From Bacillota bacterium (lineage in GTDB: Bacteria; Bacillota_E; JAJZYS01; JAJYTV01), in NCBI GenBank assembly GCA_021845645.1, contig JAJZVM010000002.1, forward strand, positions 62,001-126,000: 64,000 bases of DNA, given 5' to 3'. The notes beneath the pieces are model-generated. The model saw only the letters and a list, made by a program, of their open reading frames with translations. It ran no database searches and was not told the origin of the DNA. Of this stretch, positions 23,104 through 31,889 are shown in pieces (position 1 is the stretch's first letter; every line of letters starts with the position of its first letter). A program made the translations under genes and the position numbers.

Positions 23104-23850
23104 TCACCCGTCCAGCGCGCCGATCCGCCCGGCAGCGCGCAGCAGCGCCGGCACCACGTCGGTGGCGAAGGCCGCGGGAGCCATGCGGTGGCCGGCCGAG
23201 GAGGCGTTGAGGGCCCAGCGCAGGCTGCCGCTCCTGTCGTAGACCGGCACGGCTGCCGCCGTCAAACCCTCCTCCAACTCGCCGTCGGACAGTGCCCAGC
23301 CCTGCCTGCGGATCTCCTGCAGGGCTCCAAGCAGAAGCGGCAGGCTGGCGATGGTGCGCGGCGTGAACGCCTCCGGCGCCGCCCCCGCGTAGATCTCCTC
23401 GACTGCAGCGGGCGCAAGCTGTGACAGCAGCACCTTGCCGATGGCGGTCGCATGGGCGGGCAGCCGGGCCCCTTCGCCCAAAGCGACCCCTGCCGCGGAG
23501 CCGGCCGGCTCCCGCCAGAGGTAGAGCACCTCACGGCCGCGCAGCACGCCCAGGCTGATTGCCGTACCCGTCTCCGCGGCCAGGTCACGCAGGGATGCGG
23601 CGATGTCCGGGCCCACCGCCAGAACGGGCCTGGCCACGAGCCCGAAAAGCGCCGCGGAGGCCGAATACCGGCCACGCGCGTCGCGCTGCACATATCCGAG
23701 TGCCTCGAGGCTGAGGAGAAAGCGCCGTACCGTCGCCTTGCCCAGGTTGAGGCGCCGGCTCAGGTCCGCGAGAGGAAGCGGATCGGTGCTTGCACCGAGT
23801 TCCCGGAGCAGGTTCATCGTCCGCTCCACCGTGCGTAGCGGGCCGTCCAA
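23104..23850 (-). CDS. IclR-family transcriptional regulator
   Basis: About 248 residues. The N-terminal winged helix is at residues about 10-65 ('LADLSRRLNLGKATVRRFL' and 'SLEALGYVQRD'). The C-terminal ligand-binding GAF-like domain covers about 80-245 and contains 'LPAHATAIGKVLLS', the usual IclR signature. The TTG at 23850 is chosen behind GGAAGGTGA and gives 'LRTVERTMNLLRELG', the normal IclR beginning. It is divergently transcribed from an acyl-CoA dehydrogenase, so it probably controls that gene in response to an aromatic or dicarboxylic acid intermediate (inference). Confidence 0.9.
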   Translation of the reverse strand: MDGPLRTVERTMNLLRELGASTDPLPLADLSRRLNLGKATVRRFLLSLEALGYVQRDARGRYSASAALFGLVARPVLAVGPDIAASLRDLAAETGTAISLGVLRGREVLYLWREPAGSAAGVALGEGARLPAHATAIGKVLLSQLAPAAVEEIYAGAAPEAFTPRTIASLPLLLGALQEIRRQGWALSDGELEEGLTAAAVPVYDRSGSLRWALNASSAGHRMAPAAFATDVVPALLRAAGRIGALDG

Positions 23851-23969
23851 ATCATCACCTTCCGTTTCATTGTGCGATACGCGTAGAGCAAAGACAAGGC
23901 AGTTCACTGGTAGTCTGGACGTTCCATATCTCCAAGTGGTACGATGCGGCTAGATCTTTCTCGGAATGG
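23851..23969. promoter_or_regulatory. Divergent promoter region, IclR and acyl-CoA dehydrogenase
   Basis: This 120-base gap between divergent genes is A+T-richer than its surroundings. It must hold both promoters and probably the IclR operator; I could not assign clear -35/-10 pairs. Confidence 0.45.
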
Positions 23970-23981
23970 ATGTGGTCTAGG

Positions 23982-25157
23982 GTGGCCCTCACAGCGATCG
24001 GCCCGGATTACTTCGATGTCGACAGCCTGCTCACCGAAGAGGAGCGGGCGGTTCGTCAGATGGTACACGACTTCGTGGCCGCCGAGGTCATGCCGACGGT
24101 CGGCGACGACTGGCTGCACGGCCGCTTCCCCATGGAGCTCGTGCACAAGATGGGAGATCTCGGCCTGTTCGGCCCCACCCTGCCGGAGGAGTATGGCGGA
24201 GCAGGCATCTCCCAGGTCGCGTACGGCATGATCATGCAGGAACTCGAGCGCGGCGACTCCGGCCTGCGCTCGTTCGCGTCGGTGCAGAGCGGCCTCTCGA
24301 TGCACGCCATCTACCGTTACGGCTCGGAGGAGCAGCGCCGGACCTATCTGCCGCGCATGGCGAGAGGCGAGCTGATCGGCTGCTTCGGCCTGACGGAGCC
24401 CGATGCCGGCTCGGACCCCGGTACGATGCGCACCAGGTGCAAGCGCGTCGGCGACCACTGGATCCTGAACGGTGAAAAGCGCTGGATCACCTCCTCGCCG
24501 ATCGCGGACGTGATGGTCGTCTGGGCACTGGACGAAGAGGAGAAGGTGCGCGGCTTCATCGCGCCCAAGGGCACGAAGGGCCTGTCCGCCCCGGCGATCG
24601 AGACGAAGATCTCGATGCGCTACTCCTCGACGGGTGACATCGTCCTGGAGGACGTCGAACTGCCCGAGGAGCTCCGCCTGCCGGAGGCCAAGAGCCTTGC
24701 AGCCCCGCTCTCCTGCCTGACGCAGGCGCGCTACGGCATCGCGTTCGGCGCCGTCGGGGCCGCCATGGACTGCTTCAACGAGGCGCTCGAATACGCGCAG
24801 AACCGCATCGCCTTCCACCGGCCGATCGCCCAGACACAGCTGATGCAGCAGGCGCTCGTCGACATGCTGTCGTCCACGACCCGCAGCCAGCTCATGGCTC
24901 TGCGCCTGGGCCAGCTCAAGCAGGAGGACCGCTACACCTACACGCAGGTGTCCCTGGCGAAGCGCGACAACGTCCGCGCGGCGCTGCAGACGGCGCGCAT
25001 GGCCCGCGAGCTCCTGGGCGGCAACGGCATCACCAGCGAGTACCGGGCGATGCGCCACATGGCCAACCTGGAATCTGTGGACACCTACGAGGGCACCTAT
25101 GAGATCCATACGCTGATCGTCGGGCGCGACATCACGGGGCTCAACGCGCTCGGGTAG
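23982..25157 (+). CDS. Acyl-CoA dehydrogenase, glutaryl-CoA dehydrogenase-like
   Basis: A flavoenzyme of about 391 residues. 'GPDYFDVDSLLTEEERAVRQ' at the N-terminus, 'GCFGLTEPDAGSDPGTM' (FAD/substrate loop), 'ARYGIAFGAVGAA' and the C-terminal 'YEGTYEIHTLIVGRDITGL' match the GCDH subfamily. The catalytic Glu is in 'TYEGTYEIH'. GCDH oxidatively decarboxylates glutaryl-CoA to crotonyl-CoA in lysine, tryptophan and benzoate breakdown. GTG at 23982 has GGATGTGG upstream; ATG at 23970 in the same frame is possible. It is divergent from an IclR regulator. Confidence 0.85.
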   Translation: MALTAIGPDYFDVDSLLTEEERAVRQMVHDFVAAEVMPTVGDDWLHGRFPMELVHKMGDLGLFGPTLPEEYGGAGISQVAYGMIMQELERGDSGLRSFASVQSGLSMHAIYRYGSEEQRRTYLPRMARGELIGCFGLTEPDAGSDPGTMRTRCKRVGDHWILNGEKRWITSSPIADVMVVWALDEEEKVRGFIAPKGTKGLSAPAIETKISMRYSSTGDIVLEDVELPEELRLPEAKSLAAPLSCLTQARYGIAFGAVGAAMDCFNEALEYAQNRIAFHRPIAQTQLMQQALVDMLSSTTRSQLMALRLGQLKQEDRYTYTQVSLAKRDNVRAALQTARMARELLGGNGITSEYRAMRHMANLESVDTYEGTYEIHTLIVGRDITGLNALG

Positions 25158-25391
25158 CGCCTTGACCCCGTCCCTGGGCAGGCATAGAATGGCGGCAACG
25201 CCTGAGCGTGCCGCGCTGGAAGGCCTCTGCCGAGGCGGCCGCCGCATGGCAGCTGCCAGCAGGGGCCTTCCCCGTTGTCCCTGAGGCAGGGAGTGCGGGC
25301 AGGCGACGCGAACCGATGCGACAGCGCGAATGGGCGCCTTTCGCCTCGCCCGGAGGCGGGAGGCGTCGATTTCCGAGCAGGAGGCCGGTCC
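25158..25391 (+). promoter_or_regulatory. Leader region of leuS, no T-box seen
   Basis: A 234-base leader precedes leuS. I searched it for the T-box antiterminator sequence (GGTGGNACCGCG-like) because aminoacyl-tRNA synthetase genes in Bacillota often have one, and did not find it. A GCCTC/GAGGC-type hairpin occurs near 25227-25236. Confidence 0.3.
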
Positions 25392-27809
25392 ATGCAAACG
25401 ACCTACGATCCGAAGGCCATCGAGCGCAAGTGGCAGGAGCGCTGGCAGGAGAGCGGCATCTACGAGGTGGATCTCCGGAACGCCAGAAACCCCTACTACA
25501 ACCTGATGATGTTCCCCTACCCGTCCGCCGAGGGTCTGCACGTCGGCAACGTCTACGCCTTCACCGGAGCGGACATCCACGGCCGCTACAAGGCGATGCG
25601 CGGTTTGGACGTCTTCGAGCCGATGGGCTTTGACGCCTTCGGCATCCACTCCGAGAACTTCGCGATCAAGCGCGGCATCCACCCGAAGACCCTGATCGCG
25701 GGGAACGTGAAGCACTTCCGCGAACAGCTGACGCGTCTAGGCGGACGCTTCGCCTGGTCTCATGCCGTGGAGACGACCGACCCCGACTACTACCGCTGGA
25801 CGCAGTGGATCTTTCTGCAGTTCTTCAAGGCAGGGCTGGCCCAGCGGCGCAAGGCGCCGGTGAACTGGTGTCCCTCGTGCAAGACCGTGCTCGCGAACGA
25901 GCAGGTGATCAGCGGCCGCTGCGAGCGCTGCGACAGCGAGGTCGGGCAGCGCGAGCTCGAGCAGTGGTTCTTCGACATCACGCGTTATGCCGACCGTCTC
26001 CTGGACAATCTCGACGAACTCGACTGGTCCGACGTGATCAAGACAGCCCAGCGCAACTGGATCGGCCGCAGCGACGGCGCGGAACTGCGCTTCGCTCTGG
26101 CAAGGGACTCCGCGACGACCATCCCCGTGTTCACGACCCGTCCAGACACCGTCTACGGCGCCACGTTCCTCGTCCTCGCCCCGGAGCACCCCCTGGTCGG
26201 AAGGCTCGTGACCCGCGAGACGGAAGCCGCCGTTCACGCCTACGTACACCAGGCCGCTGGACGCAGCCAGGAGGACCGCATCGGCGGGCAGGACAAGACC
26301 GGCGTCTTCACCGGCAGCTACGCCGTCAATCCGTTCAGTGGCAACGAGATCCCGATCTACATCGCCGACTACGTCCTCTACGGCTACGGCACCGGTGCCA
26401 TCATGGCGGTGCCGGGACACGACGAGCGGGACTTCGCGTTCGCGAGGCAGCACGGCCTGCCGATCGTGCGCGTGGTGACGGAGCCGGGTGGCGTGACGGG
26501 GGAGCTCGCGGAGGCGTTCACGGAACCCGGCGTCGCCACGGCGTCCGGTCCCCTCGACGGCCTGCCCAGCGCGGAGGCGAAGGAGGCCGCGATCCGCACC
26601 GCCGAGGAACGCGGCGTCGGCAAGCGCCACCGCACCTATCACCTGCGCAACTGGCTGATCTCGCGCCAGCGCTACTGGGGTCCGCCCATCCCCGTCGTCT
26701 ATTGCGAGAAGTGCGGCATCGTCGGGGTGCCGGAGAACGAGCTGCCGGTGCTGCTGCCGGACGTCCAGGACTTCGTCCCGAAGGGTACGGGCGAGAGCCC
26801 CCTGGCAGCGATCCCGGCGTTCGTCGAGACGACCTGCCCAAGCTGTCACGGGCCGGCCAAACGCGAAACCGACGTCTCCGACAACTTCCTCGACTCGGCA
26901 TGGTACTTCCTGCGGTATCCCTCGAGCGACGACCTACGCCACGCCTTCGATCCCGAGTTGACCCGCAGCTGGCTGCCGGTGGACAGCTACATCGGCGGCA
27001 AGGAGCATGCGGTCTTGCATCTCCTGTACACGCGCTTCGTCTGCATGGCGTTGCACGACCTCGGCTACCTGGATTTCGAGGAGCCCTTCAAGCGCTTCAG
27101 GGCCCACGGCGTGATCGTGCGCGGCGGAACCAAGATGTCGAAGTCCAGGGGCAACGTCGTGAACCCGGACGAGTTCTTCGAGCGCTACGGCGCCGACACG
27201 CTGCGCGCGTACCTGATGTTCATGGGCCCCTACGAAGAGGGCGGCGACTTCTCGGACCAGGGCATCGAGGGAATCTACCGCTTCCTCAACCGCGTCTACC
27301 ACCTGGTGCGCAAGAACGCCGGCACACCGGCTGTCGACGCTTCCGCGGACACGCTGCGCCTGCGCCACCAGACCGTCCGGCGGGTCACCGAGGACATCGA
27401 AGGGCTCAAATACAACACGGCGCTCGCAGCCCTGATGGAGTACCTCAATGGGCTGCAGCGCGAGAGCGCCGTCGCAACACAGGACCTCCTGACGCTCGTG
27501 CTGCTGCTCGCGCCCTTCGCCCCGCATTTGACGGAAGAGCTCTGGCAAGCGCTCGGCCAGCCCTACTCGGTGCACAGGGCTGCCTGGCCGAGCTACGACG
27601 CACAGTTGCTTGTCGCCAAGACCGTGACGGTCGTGGTGCAGGTGGACGGCAAGTTGCGCGACCGCCTGCAGCTGCCGGCCGGTCTGGACGAGGCCGAGGT
27701 GCGCAAGGCCGCGCTCCAGAGCGACTCCGTACAGCGCTTCCTGCCCGATGGCGCCACCTTGCGCTTCGTGTACGTGCCGGATCGGCTCTTGAGCATCGTC
27801 ACCCGCTGA
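25392..27809 (+). CDS. leuS: Leucyl-tRNA synthetase
   Basis: 805 residues. It attaches leucine to tRNA-Leu. The class I signature HIGH appears as 'HVGN' in 'PSAEGLHVGNVYAFTGADI' (about residue 50), and KMSKS in 'GGTKMSKSRGNVVNPDEF' (about 580). A zinc-binding insert 'CPSCKTVLANEQV...C..C' is at about 160-190. The CP1 editing domain (about 230-430) has 'TTRPDTVYGATF' and 'VPGHDERDFAFA', needed to clear mischarged tRNA. The C-terminal domain ends 'LRFVYVPDRLLSI'. The ATG at 25392 matches the usual 'YDPKAIERKWQERW' start; an upstream in-frame extension is non-homologous. Confidence 0.97.
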   Translation: MQTTYDPKAIERKWQERWQESGIYEVDLRNARNPYYNLMMFPYPSAEGLHVGNVYAFTGADIHGRYKAMRGLDVFEPMGFDAFGIHSENFAIKRGIHPKTLIAGNVKHFREQLTRLGGRFAWSHAVETTDPDYYRWTQWIFLQFFKAGLAQRRKAPVNWCPSCKTVLANEQVISGRCERCDSEVGQRELEQWFFDITRYADRLLDNLDELDWSDVIKTAQRNWIGRSDGAELRFALARDSATTIPVFTTRPDTVYGATFLVLAPEHPLVGRLVTRETEAAVHAYVHQAAGRSQEDRIGGQDKTGVFTGSYAVNPFSGNEIPIYIADYVLYGYGTGAIMAVPGHDERDFAFARQHGLPIVRVVTEPGGVTGELAEAFTEPGVATASGPLDGLPSAEAKEAAIRTAEERGVGKRHRTYHLRNWLISRQRYWGPPIPVVYCEKCGIVGVPENELPVLLPDVQDFVPKGTGESPLAAIPAFVETTCPSCHGPAKRETDVSDNFLDSAWYFLRYPSSDDLRHAFDPELTRSWLPVDSYIGGKEHAVLHLLYTRFVCMALHDLGYLDFEEPFKRFRAHGVIVRGGTKMSKSRGNVVNPDEFFERYGADTLRAYLMFMGPYEEGGDFSDQGIEGIYRFLNRVYHLVRKNAGTPAVDASADTLRLRHQTVRRVTEDIEGLKYNTALAALMEYLNGLQRESAVATQDLLTLVLLLAPFAPHLTEELWQALGQPYSVHRAAWPSYDAQLLVAKTVTVVVQVDGKLRDRLQLPAGLDEAEVRKAALQSDSVQRFLPDGATLRFVYVPDRLLSIVTR

Positions 27810-27856
27810 TCGCCGCCGATTGATCAAGGGCCGCACAGCCCTGCAAGAGGCCAGGC

Positions 27857-28708
27857 TCAGGTTCCTGCGCCCTCAATATCCTCAGGGCCCTTCGGAAGGA
27901 CGAACTCGTCGGACCGGATGCGGATGACCTTGATACCACGTGCCCAAGGGTGAGACAGGAACAGGCGCTCGTCGAGGAAATCCCGCACCTGCGGCGGATG
28001 CAGGCCGAAGAGCGTCTCCTTGGGGAGGAAGTCCGGCACGATGATCGGCCGGCCGTGCCCCTGGCGAATCACCACGCAGGGCGCCTTCTCGACTCCACGC
28101 GCAAGGAGACCGACTGCCCGATGGGTCCCGTCCTTGAGAAACAGCCGACCCTCCACTTCCGCAACGACCAGGAACACCGCGGTCTTGCTCAGGGAGAACG
28201 TGACCTTCAAGAGCGGTTCGGCGTCCATGTGCACCTCGCTGATGATCAGATTCAGGTCATGGCTGCACACGGTGAAGGATCCGACGCCCTGTGCACTGCT
28301 CACCCCGCCCCAGACGTCCAATACCTGGGGCTTGTCGGGCAGGCAGCAGTCCAGGATGTCTTGTTCGCTTGGCGCTGCAGGCACCGCCTCAAGCGCGAAG
28401 GAGTAGTCCATATGCGGCTGGACCGGGACGAGCGCCGCGAGGTCGACGAGGCAGAGATCTGCCTCGTACGATTGGAACAGGCTCTGAAATAGGGGTCTTG
28501 AACGCACGCGGGCCAGGTGCTCCGCGTAGTGGTCAGGGCATGGCAGGACCATCTGAGCGAGTGGCCCTCGTGCTATGCGTGCCGCCCGCGCTGCATCGCA
28601 GCGATCACGGATTGCCTCCTCATCGACGGAGAACCTGGCCGAACGGGCCAGGAAGGATGCTGTCGCTTCGGCGGGCTCGACGCCAAGGAGATAGCGGCCC
28701 TCAAGCAT
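27857..28708 (-). CDS. Conserved hypothetical protein (283 aa)
   Basis: ATG at 28708 behind TAGGAGG. The sequence is well ordered, with mixed alpha/beta patterns: 'LPCPDHYAEHLARVRSRPLF', 'VWGGVSSAQGVGSFTVCSHD', then 'FLKDGTHRAVGLLARG' and 'VIRQGHGRPIIVPDFLP'. 'DGTHRAVGL' recalls the substrate/nucleotide loop of ParB/Srx-like domains, where a 'DG-x-HR' motif is central; this is a weak hint only. No signal peptide or membrane segment. It lies 49 bases downstream of a small Sm-like protein on the same strand. Function unknown. Confidence 0.65.
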   Translation of the reverse strand: MLEGRYLLGVEPAEATASFLARSARFSVDEEAIRDRCDAARAARIARGPLAQMVLPCPDHYAEHLARVRSRPLFQSLFQSYEADLCLVDLAALVPVQPHMDYSFALEAVPAAPSEQDILDCCLPDKPQVLDVWGGVSSAQGVGSFTVCSHDLNLIISEVHMDAEPLLKVTFSLSKTAVFLVVAEVEGRLFLKDGTHRAVGLLARGVEKAPCVVIRQGHGRPIIVPDFLPKETLFGLHPPQVRDFLDERLFLSHPWARGIKVIRIRSDEFVLPKGPEDIEGAGT

Positions 28709-28756
28709 ATGAGGCCTCCTATTTCAAGCGGGTCGCCCTGCGACGACCCGCGGGTC

Positions 28757-28999
28757 TCAGAGCGACGTGACTGCGTTGATGTGACGGAACGGGATGTAGG
28801 TGAGGTGCACGCTGCTCGGCGTCGTGGTGTGCGCCAGCGTTACGAACGTGGTCTCCACGTTGGCCAACTTGCCGTAAAACGCCGAGTCGTTCGTCTGGAT
28901 CCGCACGGTCTGCGCGAGAAGGCCTCGGATGGTCTCACGGAACGAACTGAAGCCCCGTCCTCCGCTGAACGCCTGAGGTCCGCCGTAATTCTCGGACAC
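28757..28999 (-). CDS. Small conserved protein, Sm-like/DUF2642-like
   Basis: 80 residues from a GTG behind AAGGGGGACC. After a Gly/Ser-rich start, 'FRETIRGLLAQTVRIQTNDSA', 'FYGKLANVETTFVTLAH' and 'SVHLTYIPFRHINAVTSL' form a compact beta barrel pattern like Sm folds and like small spore-coat proteins of the DUF2642 type in Bacillus. Such proteins are found in spore formers; role unknown. Probably co-transcribed with the downstream 283-aa protein. Confidence 0.6.
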   Translation of the reverse strand: MSENYGGPQAFSGGRGFSSFRETIRGLLAQTVRIQTNDSAFYGKLANVETTFVTLAHTTTPSSVHLTYIPFRHINAVTSL

Positions 29000-29179
29000 G
29001 TCCGGTCCCCCTTAATCCCAGTCATCGCATGATGCGGGAACTGTCGCAGGGGCCAGATCTGCCGTCATGCGTAGTACCGTTTATGTTGACTCCACAGGAA
29101 TGGACACCGCGTCCGTGGCGTACGCCCGGTGAAACCCGCCAGCCTTGCGATCTGCGCTGAACCTGAGGCTATCCCCCAT

Positions 29180-29740
29180 TCACCCGCGTGACGTCCGGAC
29201 AACAGGATGCCTCATGCGACCGCTCACCGGGCTCGAAGCGAGATACCGCGCCAGCGGCGACACAGCGGGAGCGGGGGACATGTCCTGGGAGGCACGGTCA
29301 TCGTCTGAGGCTCCCTTCCCGGTGCTGGGGAGGTCCAAGGGTGGGGCAGGCGGCGAGACGGCTGCCCTTGTCACGTCTTCCATGGCTCTCTGTGTTTCCT
29401 GCACAGGGCCTGCTACCGCATCGTCGGGGATCCGGTCATCGAGGGTGCTGAGCTCTTCTGCAGGCCGATCGTCGCTTCCGATGACCTCCGCCACGCGCGC
29501 TCGCTGCACCGTCTGAGGTACGTCCGCGAGCTGCAGCATCAGGAGCGGAACACCGGACGATGGTGCCGCCACGAGTTCACCTCCCTCAGGGAGAACCACA
29601 ACTACGCCGGGACTTGCGATAAACATCAAGTCCCCCGTCCGGAGCCTGCCGGCGCCCTGAAGGACGAAAAACGTCTGCACGTCGTGCTCCAACGGGAGGT
29701 TTGCAATCGCACCTACCTCCCATAGCGTGATTCCGGTCAT
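29180..29740 (-). CDS. Hypothetical cupin-like protein
   Basis: From ATG 29740 behind GGAGAAAAGAC. Residues 1-85 show 'LWEVGAIANLPLEHDVQTFF', 'GRLRTGDLMFIASPGVVVVL' and 'PSSGVPLLMLQLAD', a beta pattern like half a cupin barrel. Residues 90-186 are acidic, Pro/Ser-rich and disordered. A reading frame upstream at 29815-30044 would join this one after a one-base shift within six consecutive C (29814-29819), so this may be the 3' part of a longer broken gene. Function unknown. Confidence 0.45.
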   Translation of the reverse strand: MTGITLWEVGAIANLPLEHDVQTFFVLQGAGRLRTGDLMFIASPGVVVVLPEGGELVAAPSSGVPLLMLQLADVPQTVQRARVAEVIGSDDRPAEELSTLDDRIPDDAVAGPVQETQRAMEDVTRAAVSPPAPPLDLPSTGKGASDDDRASQDMSPAPAVSPLARYLASSPVSGRMRHPVVRTSRG

Positions 29741-30044
29741 GATGTCTTTTCTCCGGCTGGCTCCAAGCGATGTCCAAGGCTGTGCGACCGCATCCCGATA
29801 GAGCACGGCATTTCCCCCCGGCTGGTACCTGCATCAGCGCAACCTCTACGGCCTTCATCGCGTCCAGAGCGGCAGCGGTGGCCACGCATGCGCCGACATA
29901 CTGGTATGCAGCGACCCCCTGAGGGGCACCATCCTCCGAGAGGCGGGCGACGTGCCAAGGCACCTGCGGCGGCGCGACCGCTCCCGGAACGGACGCACCC
30001 GACGGGAAGGCCCGGGCAACATGCCCTCGCCCGATCCCGGACAC
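29741..30044 (-). pseudogene. Upstream half of a frameshifted hypothetical gene
   Basis: The minus-strand frame at 29815-30044 reads protein-like: 'PQVPWHVARLSEDGAPQG', 'VAAYQYVGACVATAAALDAM' and 'KAVEVALMQVPAGG'. At six consecutive C on the plus strand (29814-29819), moving one base gives the continuation 'NAVLYRDAVAQPWTSLGASR', which runs into the next protein without a stop. No ribosome binding site was seen at its GTG start (30044). Frameshift mutation, sequencing error in the homopolymer, or two overlapping genes are all possible. Confidence 0.35.
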
Positions 30045-30078
30045 AAAAAAGGCGGTCAGGGCCTCTGCCCTGACCGCC
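30045..30078 (-). terminator. Strong intrinsic terminator of yceI-like gene
   Basis: Read on the minus strand, GGCGGTCAGGGC pairs perfectly with GCCCTGACCGCC (12 bp, 4-nt loop), followed by TTTTTT at 30050-30045. Confidence 0.95.
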
Positions 30079-30094
30079 CGCTCTACGCCCCGCC

Positions 30095-30616
30095 TCAGCT
30101 CGGCGCGTGGAAGAACTCCGCGTCCACCTCGATCTTGACCTGGTCGCCGACCAGGACGCCGCCCGCCTCGAGCGCCACGTTCCAGTTGAGGCCGAACTCC
30201 TTGCGGTCCACCTGGCCGGTCGCCGAGACGCCGATGCGGTCGTTGCCCCAGGGGTCCTTGATCGCCGGCGTGATCTCGGCGTCAAGCGTCATCGGGCGCG
30301 TCGTGCCCCGGATGGTGAGATTACCGCTGATGCGGTACTTGTCGCCGGACACATGCTCCACATTGCCAGTTTCGAAATGCAGGTGCGGGTGGTTCTCGGC
30401 GTCGAAGAAATCGCCGGATTTCAGGTGTGCATCGCGCTGGGCGTCCCGCGTCGCGATCGACCCGATCGCGACGTCCACCTGCGCCGACCGCACCTTGCCG
30501 TCCTCGATCTCCGCGAACCCGCTCGCCTGATCGAAGTGCCCGCGTACGGTTGCGATCATCATATGACGCACCGAGAAACTCGCACTCGTGTGGGAACCGT
30601 CAAGCTGCCACTGCAT
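30095..30616 (-). CDS. YceI-family lipid-binding protein
   Basis: 173 residues, full length for the family. 'MQWQLDGSHTSASFSVRHMM' at the start, 'HLKSGDFFDAENHPHLHFET' in the middle and 'FGLNWNVALEAGGVLVGDQV' at the end are the YceI signatures. The fold is a lipocalin-like beta barrel that binds isoprenoid or other lipids. No signal peptide, so this member is cytoplasmic. Start behind GAGGAGGAGC. It is divergent from an HxlR regulator, a common pairing that suggests regulation by redox or electrophile stress. Confidence 0.95.
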   Translation of the reverse strand: MQWQLDGSHTSASFSVRHMMIATVRGHFDQASGFAEIEDGKVRSAQVDVAIGSIATRDAQRDAHLKSGDFFDAENHPHLHFETGNVEHVSGDKYRISGNLTIRGTTRPMTLDAEITPAIKDPWGNDRIGVSATGQVDRKEFGLNWNVALEAGGVLVGDQVKIEVDAEFFHAPS

Positions 30617-30707
30617 GGTGCTCCTCCTCTTCCGACTCGTTCTGCGAGCACATCGTATCTTGAATCGCTTTGGAATGTCAAGTATAGTTGAACTGGAGAT
30701 GATCCCG
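30617..30707. promoter_or_regulatory. Divergent promoter region of yceI-like gene and HxlR
   Basis: An A+T-richer gap of 91 bases. TATAGT at 30683-30688 may be the -10 box of the HxlR gene; the YceI gene reads the other way. A regulator site is expected here. Confidence 0.45.
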
Positions 30708-31079
30708 ATGGAACACGAATTCTGCCCTGTCCACGAAGCCATCCAGTTCCTGCAGGAGAAGTGGGTCTTGCACATCGTGCGCAGCCTGCTGGAGGGCCCC
30801 CGCGGCTTCAACGACCTGTCGCGGTCCGTCGGCGGCTGCAATCCCGCTACCCTGGCGCAGCGCCTGGACCGTCTGTGCGACATCGGCGTCGTGCGCAAGG
30901 AAGTGCAGTCGCTGATGCCGCCGCGCACGCTATACCACCTGACGCCAGCCGGGCATGAGCTGCAGGACGTGATCTCCGCGATCGACCGCTGGGCGACGGC
31001 GCATCTGCGCCCTGGCCGCGAGCCGTCCCGCCCGGTCTGCCAGGCGGAAGTGTCCGAGCCTGCCGGGCGCCTGATCTAG
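30708..31079 (+). CDS. HxlR-family winged-helix regulator
   Basis: 123 residues. 'EFCPVHEAIQFLQEKWVLHI' (a Cys at residue 5, as in the redox-sensing YodB/HypR group), 'GFNDLSRSVGGCNPATLAQRL' (recognition helix region) and 'PPRTLYHLTPAGHEL' (wing) define an HxlR protein. The ATG at 30708 is preferred because CTGGAG lies 9 bases upstream; ATG at 30699 is the alternative. The N-terminal Cys suggests thiol-based sensing. Likely target: the divergent yceI-like gene. Its stop overlaps the stop of the converging protease gene. Confidence 0.9.
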   Translation: MEHEFCPVHEAIQFLQEKWVLHIVRSLLEGPRGFNDLSRSVGGCNPATLAQRLDRLCDIGVVRKEVQSLMPPRTLYHLTPAGHELQDVISAIDRWATAHLRPGREPSRPVCQAEVSEPAGRLI

Positions 31080-31810
31080 ATTCCCTTCGCCTTTGCCATC
31101 AGCAGCACGAATGCCAGGGCGTCCCAGCCGGCATGCGCGACGATGGCCGGCCAGACGCTGCGGGTCCGCAGCACGCCGACGGCGAGCAGCACCCCCAGCA
31201 CGACATAGAACACGAACTGCAGGGGCTGCAGGCCCCATGCCACATGCGCCAGTGCGAAACCGATGCTCGAGAGCAGCACGGCAAGCCACGTGGCGTTTGG
31301 CCACATGCGCCGCAAGCCGGTGAACAGGTAGCCCCGGAACGTCACCTCTTCCGCAAAGCCGGCGGACACGGCGATGAGCGGTCCCTCCCACCAGCCGTGC
31401 AGGTCCTGTGCGACGGCGAGTTGGCTCCGCACATCCCCGGTGCGCAGCAGGAGACCAAAGACGATCGAGGCCAGCATCACGAACAGGAACAGCGCGATGC
31501 CGTCCCCGAGGTAGCTGAGGCGCGGTCTGTCGAGCCCAGCCGCACGCACCGTCATGCGCCGGTGCATGAAGAGCCATGCGATGGCGAAGATCGCGATCTC
31601 GCCCAGGCTCGACGTGATCGCCACCTGCCTGCCGCTGTGGACGAGTCCCGAGACGGCCCGCAGGCCCGCGAGCGACGACGGAAAGCCGACCATCAGCAGG
31701 AGAGCGAGGGCCGCGACGGCCTGGGCCCCGAAGTACGAGCAGATGAGCATGAACAGAAGGCGCCAGCCGCTCGGCCGCGTTGTGGCGGGCGGTGCCAGGG
31801 TTTCGTTCAT
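31076..31810 (-). CDS. CPBP-family intramembrane metalloprotease
   Basis: 244 residues and about eight hydrophobic helices. The three catalytic motifs of the CAAX protease/Abi family are present: 'AEEVTFRGYLF' (EExxxR), 'FALAHVAWG' (FxxxH) and 'VAHAGWDAL' (HxxxN/D-like). Members cleave within membranes and act in prenyl-protein processing, bacteriocin immunity or signal cascades; the substrate is unknown here. The gene converges on HxlR; the palindrome CTAG at 31076-31079 supplies both TAG stops. TATGAT upstream (minus strand, about 31855) may be its -10. Confidence 0.9.
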   Translation of the reverse strand: MNETLAPPATTRPSGWRLLFMLICSYFGAQAVAALALLLMVGFPSSLAGLRAVSGLVHSGRQVAITSSLGEIAIFAIAWLFMHRRMTVRAAGLDRPRLSYLGDGIALFLFVMLASIVFGLLLRTGDVRSQLAVAQDLHGWWEGPLIAVSAGFAEEVTFRGYLFTGLRRMWPNATWLAVLLSSIGFALAHVAWGLQPLQFVFYVVLGVLLAVGVLRTRSVWPAIVAHAGWDALAFVLLMAKAKGI

Positions 31811-31889
31811 CTCCGTCCCTGGCCTGCGAAGTTTGTCGACGTACGCATGAAGGTATCATACCGCAGCCGTAGGATGTCCGGCATGCAGT

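Noticed and set aside
25158..25391. T-box riboswitch before leuS
   Set aside because: The conserved antiterminator sequence and specifier-stem landmarks were not found.
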